DNA of 64,000 nucleotides from the NCBI RefSeq assembly GCF_900105905.1, contig NZ_FNSV01000005.1, forward strand, positions 8,699,501 to 8,763,500, in the 5' to 3' direction. The position numbers and the translations under genes are program-made. Source of the stretch: Rhodococcus koreensis. GTDB taxonomy: Bacteria > Actinomycetota > Actinomycetes > Mycobacteriales > Mycobacteriaceae. The first letter of the stretch is position 1, and every line of letters begins with the position of its first letter. Shown here in pieces: positions 34,048 to 41,165 of the stretch. Under the pieces are notes generated by a model that worked only from the letters and a program-made list of their open reading frames with translations, ran no database searches and had not been told where the DNA came from.

Positions 34048-34061
34048 GGTATAGAAATACC
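34048..34061. promoter_or_regulatory. Operator half of a pair, GGTAT-N4-ATACC (copy 1)
   Basis: A perfect inverted repeat GGTAT-AGAA-ATACC 33 bp upstream of the map start. The second copy begins 31 bp further on, i.e. about three helical turns, on the same face of the DNA. Confidence 0.75.
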
Positions 34062-34075
34062 AGGCTAGTGGATGG

Positions 34076-34095
34076 CTCGGTATTTTCATACCGAG
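34076..34095. promoter_or_regulatory. Operator copy 2 with extended arms, upstream of the XRE gene
   Basis: A perfect inverted repeat: CTCGGTAT, TTTC, ATACCGAG. The core GGTAT-N4-ATACC equals copy 1. It covers the -35 position of the presumed promoter at 34103-34108, so bound protein would block the regulator gene. Confidence 0.8.
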
Positions 34096-34102
34096 CGTGG
34101 CG

Positions 34103-34108
34103 TATCCT
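34103..34108 (+). promoter_or_regulatory. -10 element TATCCT of a probably leaderless promoter
   Basis: TATCCT lies exactly at -12 to -7 relative to the A of ATG 34115, the usual distance from -10 to a transcription start. No ribosome site can fit between them. The mRNA is therefore probably leaderless, a common class in actinobacteria. Confidence 0.6.
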
Positions 34109-34114
34109 TGTCGC

Positions 34115-34381
34115 ATGGTGCGATCCCCTTTGACGCCGCAGCAGCGTGCCGCCGGCAAGCGACTCGGCGCTTACCTCCGGCAGGCGCGCGGCGACCGCAA
34201 GCCCGCCGAAGTGGCGCATGCCGCGTCGATCTCACCCGAGACCCTGCGCAAGATCGAGACGGGACGTCTGGCAACTCCGGCCTTCACGACAGTCGCCGCA
34301 CTCGCGGCTGTGCTGGCGGTCCCGCTGGAGGACCTCGCCCAGATCTGCCTTCCCGAACTGAACCTTCAGCAGACCGGGTAG
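34115..34381 (+). CDS. Small XRE-type helix-turn-helix regulator
   Basis: 88 residues. An XRE domain fills the protein: AGKRLGAYLRQARGDRKPAE, then VAHAASISPETLRKIETGRL, ATPAFTTVAALAAVLAVPLE. The IETGRLATP motif is the recognition-helix end seen in this family. It has no sensor domain, so control is through its own level or a partner. The two GGTAT-N4-ATACC repeats between it and map are its probable operators, giving autoregulation and control of map. ATG 34115 is chosen because of the leaderless promoter; GTG 34097 abuts the palindrome. Confidence 0.85.
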   Translation: MVRSPLTPQQRAAGKRLGAYLRQARGDRKPAEVAHAASISPETLRKIETGRLATPAFTTVAALAAVLAVPLEDLAQICLPELNLQQTG

Positions 34382-34388
34382 TAAGCGA

Positions 34389-34512
34389 GGCGCCGCCGGA
34401 GTAGAGGATGCGGTCGACGCCGAGGGTTTCGACGCAGTACTGCAGCTGCGCCTGGCTGAACATCCCCTATGGGGTGATGTAGACGTTGCCGCGAACATGC
34501 ACGAATAGTGCT
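34389..34512 (-). pseudogene. Amidohydrolase remnant
   Basis: On the minus strand the frame reads GNVYITP, a stop codon, then GMFSQAQLQYCVETLGVDRI and LYSGGA. This matches the conserved NVYxTPSGMF...LGxDRILYS stretch of the amidohydrolase_2 family, with a Ser codon turned into TAG. The rest of the gene is gone. It lies next to the IS110-type element and was probably cut off by rearrangement. Confidence 0.6.
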
Positions 34513-34826
34513 CACCGGTCGGCGGCTCGGTGATCAGCTTCCCCACGGGGTCCGTTACCTGTCGAAGGCTCGCTGGTCGTCTCCCATTAGCCACCTATCC
34601 TCCCGGGGACGCCTCGCAGGCGCGAAAATGGGATCGGGTCGCCTGCCGACGCCGACTTTCCCTTGAGCCTGAGCTCGTTCATTAGCCTGGCGCCGGGGCC
34701 CCGACCTGGAAGGGTCACGCATTGTTGCTCCGAGCACGCCGGTCAGAATTTCGGTTCCCTTGACCGAGGCCCCCAGGCGGCCCGCCGTTGTGTATGCGTG
34801 TGGGATGCGGAAGGAGGACAACAGAA
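34513..34826 (+). other. Non-coding stretch upstream of the IS110-type transposase; possible bridge-RNA region
   Basis: No gene is seen. In IS110 elements the non-coding end next to the recombinase encodes a structured bridge RNA. This stretch has paired segments such as CGGTCA/TGACCG (34740-34745 and 34761-34766) and a GGGGCCCC palindrome near 34695. The element's tip has not been located, so the RNA is only proposed. Confidence 0.35.
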
Positions 34827-36170
34827 GTGAATTCATTGCCGGAACAGATTCCCGATGCTGAGCACGAACTGGTGGTCGAGTGTGTGTGCGCCATCGACGT
34901 GGCCAAGGCCTCGGGCAAGGTGTGCACCCGGACACCGGATCCGAGACGACCAGGCCGGCGCGGCAGCACGGTGTGGGACGTCTCGGCCACGACTGCCGCG
35001 ATTACGGATCTCGGCGAGCAGCTGGTGGCGGCGGGGATCGAGAGGATCACCGTTGAATCGACCTCGGACTACTGGCGGATCTGGTTCTATCTGCTCGAAT
35101 CGGCCGGGTTGACGGTGCAGCTGGTCAACGCCCGCGATGTGAAGAACGTGCCGGGACGCCCGAAAACGGACAAGCTCGACGCCGTGTGGCTCGCCAAACT
35201 CACCGAGAAAGGTCTACTGCGGCCGAGTTTCGTCCCGCCGCAACCGATCCGGCAGTTGCGCGACTACACCCGGCTGCGGATCGATCTGACCCGTGATCGC
35301 ACCCGCTATTGGCAACGACTCGAGAAACTGCTGGAGGACGCGCTGATCAAGGTGTCGTCGGTGGCTTCCAGTCTGGGTACCCTGTCGGTGCGCGACATGC
35401 TGGAGGCGCTGATCGCGGGCGAGCGTGACCCGCGGCGGCTCGCCGGTCTGGCCCGCGGCGCGATGAAAGCCAAGCACAACGCCCTCGTCGAGGCCCTCAC
35501 CGGCCGGTTCGACGATCATCACGCCGAGCTGGCCCGGATGCTGCTCGACCAGATCGACACCCTCAACGCACAGATCGCGAGGCTCACCACCCGCATCGAC
35601 GACCTGCTGGTCACCAGCATCGACGAGCCCGGTGACACGGTGCCGGCCGACGGCCACGACGCGGCGCGCGGCGGGTCTGGACTCACTGTGATCGAGCGGC
35701 TCGACGAAATTCCCGGCGTCGGGCGTGGCGCCGCGCAGATCATTCTCGCCGAAGTCGGACCGGACATGACAGTGTTTCCCACGGCTGCGCACCTGGTGTC
35801 GTGGGCGAAACTGTGCCCGCGCACCATCCAGTCCGGGCCGATCCAGCGCGGCGGTCGAACCGGCAAGGGCAATCCCTATCTCAAGGGAGTGCTCGGCGAG
35901 GCCGCCGCCGCAGCCGCCAAAACAAACACCTTCCTCGGCGAACGCTACCGGCGAATCGTCAAACGTCGCGGCAAGCTCAAAGCCCTCGTCGCCGTCGCCC
36001 GCTCCATCCTCGTCGTGGTCTGGCATCTGCTCATCGACACAAACGTCCGGTTCCACGACCTCGGCGCCGACTATCACACCCGCCACATCAACACCGAACG
36101 CAAGCTTCGCAGCCACCTCGCCCAGCTCGCCGCCCTCGGCTACCGGGTCACCGTCACGCCCGCTGCCTAA
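34827..36170 (+). CDS. IS110-family transposase (DEDD recombinase)
   Basis: 447 residues. The RuvC-like DEDD domain begins CVCAIDVAKASGKVC (first Asp), followed by RITVESTSDYWRIW (Glu) and KTDKLDAVWLAKL (Asp pair). The C-terminal transposase_20 domain shows IERLDEIPGVGRGAAQIILA, WAKLCPRTIQSGPIQRGGRT and GKGNPYLKGVLGEAAAAAAK, including the active-site Ser region. GTG 34827 follows an AGGAGG ribosome site by about 11 bases. It appears intact. IS110 elements lack classical inverted repeats, so the ends (left within about 34520-34800, right within 36171-36256) stay undefined. Confidence 0.93.
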   Translation: MNSLPEQIPDAEHELVVECVCAIDVAKASGKVCTRTPDPRRPGRRGSTVWDVSATTAAITDLGEQLVAAGIERITVESTSDYWRIWFYLLESAGLTVQLVNARDVKNVPGRPKTDKLDAVWLAKLTEKGLLRPSFVPPQPIRQLRDYTRLRIDLTRDRTRYWQRLEKLLEDALIKVSSVASSLGTLSVRDMLEALIAGERDPRRLAGLARGAMKAKHNALVEALTGRFDDHHAELARMLLDQIDTLNAQIARLTTRIDDLLVTSIDEPGDTVPADGHDAARGGSGLTVIERLDEIPGVGRGAAQIILAEVGPDMTVFPTAAHLVSWAKLCPRTIQSGPIQRGGRTGKGNPYLKGVLGEAAAAAAKTNTFLGERYRRIVKRRGKLKALVAVARSILVVVWHLLIDTNVRFHDLGADYHTRHINTERKLRSHLAQLAALGYRVTVTPAA

Positions 36171-36256
36171 CCCAAACACATACCTTCACAAACTGATCCG
36201 GCTCCGCAAGCTACGCCGGATGCTATCGCCTGCCACCCACCTTCGGCATTTTCCGG

Positions 36257-36721
36257 TCAGAGAGTGAGACGGCGCAGTGTGCCGCCCGGGGATCGGGAAG
36301 TCGCGCGGCGGGTGCGTCGGGTGTGGCGGGCGCGTTCGGTTTCGGAGAGGCCACCCCAGATGCCATAGGTTTCGGTGGTGGTGAGGGCGTGGGTGCGGCA
36401 GTCGGTGAGTACGGGGCAGCTCTGGCAGAGTTGTTTGGCGGCGTGCTCGCGCCGGGCGCGGACGCTACGGCGTTCACCGTCGGGGGAGAAGAACATGTCG
36501 GTGTCGGTGCCGCGGCAGGAGGCGCGGTGCTGCCAGTTCCGGTCGATGGGGTGGTGCGGATGATCAGGCACAGCAGATGGGTCGCTTTCGGAATTGAACG
36601 GTGACACGCTCAGTGGATCGCGCGGCGAGGTGCGACTGGCGGCCTGTCCGCCGATGAACAGCTGCGTTGCGATTCCATCAGGAAGCCCTGTGGCACCGAC
36701 GTTCTCGTGTACTGCAGTCAT
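36257..36721 (-). CDS. WhiB-family iron-sulfur transcription factor
   Basis: 154 residues from ATG 36721, with GGGAG upstream. The four Cys of the [4Fe-4S] cluster appear in HRASCRGTDTDMFF and KQLCQSCPVLTDCRTHAL (CxxC then C), followed by the turn GIWGGLSETER and the basic tail HTRRTRRATSRS that contacts DNA. The N-terminal 55 residues are an unstructured extension. WhiB proteins work with the primary sigma factor in development, redox or antibiotic response; which paralogue this is cannot be told. It ends close to the right flank of the IS110-type element, which may supply or block its downstream context. Confidence 0.92.
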   Translation of the reverse strand: MTAVHENVGATGLPDGIATQLFIGGQAASRTSPRDPLSVSPFNSESDPSAVPDHPHHPIDRNWQHRASCRGTDTDMFFSPDGERRSVRARREHAAKQLCQSCPVLTDCRTHALTTTETYGIWGGLSETERARHTRRTRRATSRSPGGTLRRLTL

Positions 36722-37014
36722 CAGAGTGCGCTCCCGCATGCTGTGTCATGGCCTGCATAAAGCATCCCTCCGGCGGGGGTCTCCGGTCTTGCAGTAAAAC
36801 GCACACTTCGTGCTGAAACGCGCACGGAGATGGCCTCGGCGCGGTCCCGTGGGTGGCGACGTCAGCGCCTGACGTGTCGTGTGGTGGTACCGCCATGCCG
36901 AAGCCACCATGGGCGCCGCAGGGGCGCCTGCCTGCGGCCGGTGACCGTGCCGTGTGGGTTCGTACCCGGGTGCCGGGTGGGTGTTGTGCCCGGGGTCGGT
37001 CTTGTGAGCGCGAG

Positions 37015-38052
37015 TCAGGTGGCTTTGCTTTCGGCGGGTCCGACCGCGTCGAGCACGGTGGCACGCGTCGAAGCGTCGGGGGTGAGGGCCGCCTGGACCG
37101 TTCCGGTGTTGAGTAGTTGCCGCCATCTGGCCTCGTCGAATGGTGAGGGGCGGGTATCGGAGAGGAACTTCTCGACGGTGTGGACAAAGCGCAGGGGGTC
37201 GTCCCGGAAGGGGAAGTGCCCGGCGTCTCGGAAGATGTCCAGGCGGGAGCCGGGCATTGCCGTGTGCGCGGTGTGGGCGTGGCTGACGGGGATGACGGTG
37301 TCCCGGTCTCCCCAGATGAGTTGAACGGGGAGACTGGCCGTGAGGTAGCAGCGGTCGAGCATGGTCACCGTCTGTCCGCGCCAGTCGACCACCGCACGCA
37401 GGGTGCGTAGGTAGGCCTCGTATGCGGTGGGGTCGGGCAGTTCGGTCAAGATACGCACCAGATCCGGGGTGTCGTGCAGCGCGGCACCGGGGTGCAGGGG
37501 GGTGCCGTGCAGCCGGGTCAACACCGTTCCCACCCATCGCACCGCGGGCACCGCTCCCGGCAGGCGCAGCAATTTCAGTGCCTCGTTGAGGATCGGTGTC
37601 GCTGCGAGGCGCAGGAGTGGGTGAACGTCCTTGGTGATGCCGCCGGCGGAGACCAGGATGAGCCGATCCACCATGTGTGGGAATTGGTAGGCGAATTGCA
37701 TCGCGATGCCGCCGCCGAGTGAGTGTCCGATGACGGTGGCGTGGTCGATTCCCAGGGTGGAGAGTAGGTCGCGTATGCCGTTGGCGTAGGCGGCGACGGA
37801 GTAGTCGGCGCGGGGTTTGTCGGAGCGGCCGTGGCCGAGTAGGTCGGGTGCGATGACGGTGTAGTTCTCGGCGAGGTGCGGGATGATCTCGGTCCATGTC
37901 GTCGAGTTGTCGCCGATGCCGTGCAGCAGTAGCAGTGCGGGGCCGTTGCCGGTCATGCGGAAGGCGCGTCGGTATCCGTGGATGGTGCGGAACGTCAGTT
38001 GCGGCTCGGTGTTGGGTACCGGCCGGAGTCTGCGCATCCGGCTGGGGTTCAT
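37015..38052 (-). CDS. Alpha/beta-fold hydrolase
   Basis: 345 residues. The oxyanion region is LLLLHGIGDNSTTWTEIIPH, the nucleophile elbow VIGHSLGGGIAMQFAYQFP, the acid LIWGDRDTVIPVSHA, and the base RDAGHFPFRDDPLRF. The layout matches lipase/epoxide-hydrolase-like proteins widespread in mycobacteria and rhodococci (substrates probably lipid esters). The C-terminal 60 residues (FDEARWRQLLNTGTVQAALT) are a family-specific extension. Monocistronic. Confidence 0.9.
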   Translation of the reverse strand: MNPSRMRRLRPVPNTEPQLTFRTIHGYRRAFRMTGNGPALLLLHGIGDNSTTWTEIIPHLAENYTVIAPDLLGHGRSDKPRADYSVAAYANGIRDLLSTLGIDHATVIGHSLGGGIAMQFAYQFPHMVDRLILVSAGGITKDVHPLLRLAATPILNEALKLLRLPGAVPAVRWVGTVLTRLHGTPLHPGAALHDTPDLVRILTELPDPTAYEAYLRTLRAVVDWRGQTVTMLDRCYLTASLPVQLIWGDRDTVIPVSHAHTAHTAMPGSRLDIFRDAGHFPFRDDPLRFVHTVEKFLSDTRPSPFDEARWRQLLNTGTVQAALTPDASTRATVLDAVGPAESKAT

Positions 38053-38538
38053 CGGACCCTCCTCGCTTGTTGCGTTCTACGTTGATTCTTCGCTGCGCAT
38101 CGTCGATACCCGTGGCGACACGCCCCACCCGGGGGTGTTGACATCAGGTGGTTGTTGCCTGTCTCCCGTGCCCCGGAGTGGGCGCGGACAACGTTCGCTG
38201 GTTATTCGCGGTGGAGGCCGCGGCGTTACACGCGGGCGATCACCGAGTAACCGGAGTGCCTGTGCCGCTCGACCGGCTCGGGGCCGTCGAGCCGCCGCCC
38301 GTGTGGTTGGCGTGGGTGGAATTGCCGCACTGTTTTTGAGTGACGGCGTCGCCGTGGTGGTCACAGTTGGTAATGGTGACAACCGCCGGTCGGCCCGCGC
38401 CGGTCCGTCACTCGGCGCGTCGTGGTCCCGGTTGATGTGAGAGCAGTCGAACCGTCGGTTGGTCGAGCGCTGCACCCGCATGGCCATCGGTAGCCGGATT
38501 GCCGCGCCTCGACGCTGCGCATCGGCGTTCGCCACCGT
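38053..38538. other. Intergenic stretch, no gene supported
   Basis: Between two leftward genes. Open frames are low-complexity (Arg/Pro/Thr) on both strands. The hydrolase promoter is expected here; no clear hexamers or palindromes stood out. Confidence 0.45.
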
Positions 38539-38751
38539 TCAATCATGTCGGCGCGCAGTTGGGTTGTCCCGGTGCGCAACTGGATGACGTCGATGTCCCC
38601 AACTGGCCAGGTCGCACACCGTGCCGCCGCGAGGGTCGCGGACCGTGGCCTGCCCCTGCCGCCCGCATCGCACGCACACGATCAGATGGGTGCAGGCGTC
38701 ACAGCGGCCGCAGATCCGCGCGCCGTCGCGCCGGTTCGGCAACGCCCGCAC
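38539..38751 (-). CDS. Possible small zinc-ribbon-like protein (70 aa)
   Basis: From GTG 38751 the frame encodes a Cys-rich stretch, RICGRCDACTHLIVCVRCGR, with CxxCxxC and CxxC spacing suited to zinc, and a further Cys downstream. The remainder (GHRRHPVAHRDNPTARRHD) looks random. It lies 56 bp after the frameshifted gene of the DUF6907 operon and may be its third member or a fragment. Function unknown. Confidence 0.35.
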   Translation of the reverse strand: MRALPNRRDGARICGRCDACTHLIVCVRCGRQGQATVRDPRGGTVCDLASWGHRRHPVAHRDNPTARRHD

Positions 38752-38806
38752 GGCGCCGCACGGAGCTTCGGGCGGCAGGATGGTCAGCGGTTCGAGTCCC
38801 GGGGTG

Positions 38807-39071
38807 TCAGCGCAACCGTGCCATGCGCGGGGCCCACTGGCCCAGGAGATCCCGAAGCGCTGCGGCCGCCTCCTGCCGTACCTCGTCGTTGGCGGCGAAT
38901 CCGATGGGAAGAGACCGGCCCGAACGCGGGCAGCTGAACCAGGCTCTGCACGTACAGCGCCTCGGCGCGCATCGTCAGTTCCTCGATCTTCGGCAGCTGC
39001 GCCGGAGTCTGCGTGGTCGGATCGATCCCGATCTGCGCCGCCACCCGGTCTCGAATGTCCTCGTGGGTCAT
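38807..39071 (-). pseudogene. Small helical protein of the DUF6907 operon, frameshifted
   Basis: The frame begins MTHEDIRDRVAAQIGIDPTT, then LPKIEELTMRAEALYVQSLV and QLPAF. It then slips; one base further the sequence reads LPIGFAANDEVRQEAAAALR, DLLGQWAPRMARLR and stops at 38807. Skipping one base in the TTCGGGCC run near 38930 restores an 87-residue helical protein. Its ATG overlaps the upstream stop (ATGA), so it was co-translated with the DUF6907 protein. No function is known. Confidence 0.65.
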
Positions 39072-39400
39072 CCGCCACCTTCTATCAGGTCCGCGGCCGC
39101 GACCAGTTCGGCGGCGATCCTGCGGGCCTCTCCTGGTGTCAGGCGTGGCCGGAACTCGGGGTGGTCACCGACCTCCCAGGTCATTGAGACGCCGGGTCGA
39201 CGGTCTGCCTCTCGGACGGGCGTGACGAAGCAGAACGACGATTCGATGCCGTCTTCGTCCAATGTGAGGTAATCCAGTGCTGCGGTCAGTTCGATGCAGT
39301 CGCTGCTGTCACCCATGCAGGTGTGATCCGCGCGCCCGCGAGCGTCCTCGTTGGTGCACCAGGGTGCGCATTCGGTTCCGGTCGTCTGGTTGGTGTTCAT
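39068..39400 (-). CDS. DUF6907-like small protein
   Basis: 110 residues. The N-terminal Cys/His-containing signature ECAPWCTNEDARGRADHTCM is followed by a beta strand region (GIESSFCFVTPVREAD) and the closing helix RLTPGEARRIAAELVAAADL. This is the pattern of small actinobacterial proteins now grouped as DUF6907, often on mobile or accessory regions; role unknown. It is coupled to the gene at 38807 by an ATGA overlap. Confidence 0.65.
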   Translation of the reverse strand: MNTNQTTGTECAPWCTNEDARGRADHTCMGDSSDCIELTAALDYLTLDEDGIESSFCFVTPVREADRRPGVSMTWEVGDHPEFRPRLTPGEARRIAAELVAAADLIEGGG

Positions 39401-39449
39401 GCTTTCGATCCTCCTCCCGTGACCGTTCGCCTGTCGCGGGTATCGCCGC

Positions 39450-39900
39450 AGGTGTGGTGGTCGACCATGATGACCGCGGCCTGCCGGTAGCTGTGGATGA
39501 CGGCGCGGTTGAGTCGACCAGCGCCCGGTCCTTCCACAGGGTGCGGTCGGAGCGGGTGTCGAGGTTAAAGCCTGGCGGTGATGTCCGGGAGCATGTCGTA
39601 GCGGTTCTCGTCGGAGAAGTTGCGGGCCCCGACCTCGGTGCTGACGTACCGGCCGCTGAACGGGGCGCACGGGTAGATCACCCCGCCGATGTCGAGGTCC
39701 ATGTTCGACACGGCCGGGACGGCATGCCATTTCAGGCCGAGGTCGCCGAACCAGTCGTAGTCGGGGTGGGTGATGTCGACCTCCAGCACGAGGTCGGCGG
39801 GCACGTCGAACCGGCGCAGGACCTCGTCGGGGGTGGAGACCAGCAGCGGGAGAGTGTCGAACGCGGTACCGCGACCCTGCGAGCCCATCCGCACCACCGT
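39450..39900 (-). pseudogene. Nitric oxide synthase oxygenase-domain remnant
   Basis: Read on the minus strand: RMGSQGRGTAFDTLPLLVST, EVDITHPDYDWFGDLGLKWH, AVPAVSNMDLDIGGVIYPCA, PFSGRYVSTEVGARNFSDEN and RYDMLPDITARL. This is the pterin/substrate part of bacterial NOS oxygenases, which make nitric oxide from arginine. After a stop at 39565 a shifted frame continues FNLDTRSDRTLWKDRALV, then another shift gives LNRAVIHSYRQAAVIMVDHH. The heme-Cys N-terminal half is missing. Clearly inactive. Confidence 0.8.
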
Positions 39901-40166
39901 CCTACGTCTGCTTGCTGGACGGCCTCGGAAATGTTGGTGCTGTAGGTCAACCGTTTCCGGGTCTTTGCGATGTTCTCGTCGGTGGCGGCGACGCCGGCAC
40001 GGTTGATGTCGGCGTACATTCCGTGCGCGGCACGGCAGTTGTCGATGGCCTGGTGGTCGAAGTGGTCGACGACGATGTCCTTTCCCTTGAATGCGCTGTG
40101 CCGGGCAATCTGCCCGCCGAGGATGCCTGCGCCTACTACAGTGACCCGATTCGGGTCGGAGATCAC
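39901..40166 (-). pseudogene. 3-hydroxyacyl-CoA dehydrogenase N-terminal fragment
   Basis: From ATG 40166 the frame encodes a Rossmann half: RVTVVGAGILGGQIARHSAF, VDHFDHQAIDNCRAAH and TRKRLTYSTNISEAVQQADV. This fits the NAD-binding domain of 3-hydroxyacyl-CoA or carnitine dehydrogenases. At about 39900 the sequence switches to the nitric oxide synthase remnant in another frame, so the catalytic half is lost. The joint of two unrelated gene parts points to a deletion. Confidence 0.7.
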
Positions 40167-40218
40167 TTCTCCATTGGTGTTCGGTGGTGCACATTCGTGA
40201 TGTGCGGTGGGTGCGGTC

Positions 40219-41151
40219 TCACCTCGTCGGTGACGGTGTGCTGTGGAGGGGGTCGAGGACTCGGTGGAGGAAGGTGAGCTGGTCGGCCAGTGCCTGCTGT
40301 TGCCAGGGTCCCTGGTAGATGTCGAAGTGATCGACGGGGTACTCGCGCAGTTGCGCGAGCGGGCCGGCCTTGGCGGCGGTCCGGCGGGCGGCGTCGGGCG
40401 GCGCGATGCGGTCGTGTGTGCCGATCTGCACCAGGATCGGGCAGGAGAGATGACGAGCGGAAGTGGTGGGCCGGTTCACCCCGACCTCCAGTGCGGTGCG
40501 TGCGCACACTTCGTTGCGCCAGGTCGCGCCGGCCATCGAGGTGTAGGCCTCCTCGGCGCCGGGCGTGCTGAGGATCGCCGCCGACCCGGGCTGCCCGACC
40601 ACCGGAACGTGGTGCGGCGCGCGTTTGGTCAGCGCACGGGCGAGGTCCCGCAGCCCGTGTCCGGTGGCGCGAACCAGCTGGCCGGGGCCGGCGTAGCGGG
40701 CGATCTGGACCAGGGCGGCGAGCCCGTCGGTGGCCGGTGTCAGGGAAACGACCGCCGCGATGCGCCGATCCTCCGCGGCGACCGCGATGACGTGACCTCC
40801 GGAGTACGACGTCCCCCACAGTGCGATTCGGTCCGGGTCGACGCCTGGCAGGCGGCGGGCCGCCTCGATCGCGGCGCGGTAGTCCTGTCGCTGACGGCGG
40901 AACGACACATGTTGGCGGGGTGTGCCGTCCGAGTCACCGAAGCCGCGGTAGTCGAAGACGAACGCATCGATGCCTGCCTGAGCGAATGCCTCGGCGTAGC
41001 CCAGCAGGCCGGTGTCCCGGGTGCCGCCGAAGCCGTGTGCCATGACCACGCACGGCCGGCCGGGTTCTCGGTCTGGCGCGTCGGTGGTGGCCGGAACGTG
41101 CCAGGCCGCACAGGTGACGCCGTGGCTGGTGAAGGTGATCTCGTTGTTCAT
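40219..41151 (-). CDS. Alpha/beta hydrolase, acetylxylan/X-Pro dipeptidyl-peptidase-like
   Basis: About 310 residues. VVMAHGFGGTRDTGLLGYAE gives the oxyanion region, FVFDYRGFGDSDGTPRQHVS the next strand, ALWGTSYSGGHVIAVAAED the nucleophile (GxSxxG), LVQIGTHDRIAPPDAARR the Asp and YPVDHFDIYQGP the His. Relatives in rhodococci are found next to Baeyer-Villiger-type monooxygenases and hydrolyse the ester or lactone formed. ATG 41151 has a GGAG site; it lies 15 bp downstream of the monooxygenase gene, so the two form an operon. Confidence 0.88.
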   Translation of the reverse strand: MNNEITFTSHGVTCAAWHVPATTDAPDREPGRPCVVMAHGFGGTRDTGLLGYAEAFAQAGIDAFVFDYRGFGDSDGTPRQHVSFRRQRQDYRAAIEAARRLPGVDPDRIALWGTSYSGGHVIAVAAEDRRIAAVVSLTPATDGLAALVQIARYAGPGQLVRATGHGLRDLARALTKRAPHHVPVVGQPGSAAILSTPGAEEAYTSMAGATWRNEVCARTALEVGVNRPTTSARHLSCPILVQIGTHDRIAPPDAARRTAAKAGPLAQLREYPVDHFDIYQGPWQQQALADQLTFLHRVLDPLHSTPSPTR

Positions 41152-41165
41152 CGTGCTCGCTCCGG

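Noticed and set aside
36746-38128. Long Arg/His-rich frame antisense or out of frame with the alpha/beta-hydrolase and the WhiB upstream region.
   Set aside because: Composition is typical of a shadow frame; the hydrolase at 37015-38052 shows a full catalytic triad.
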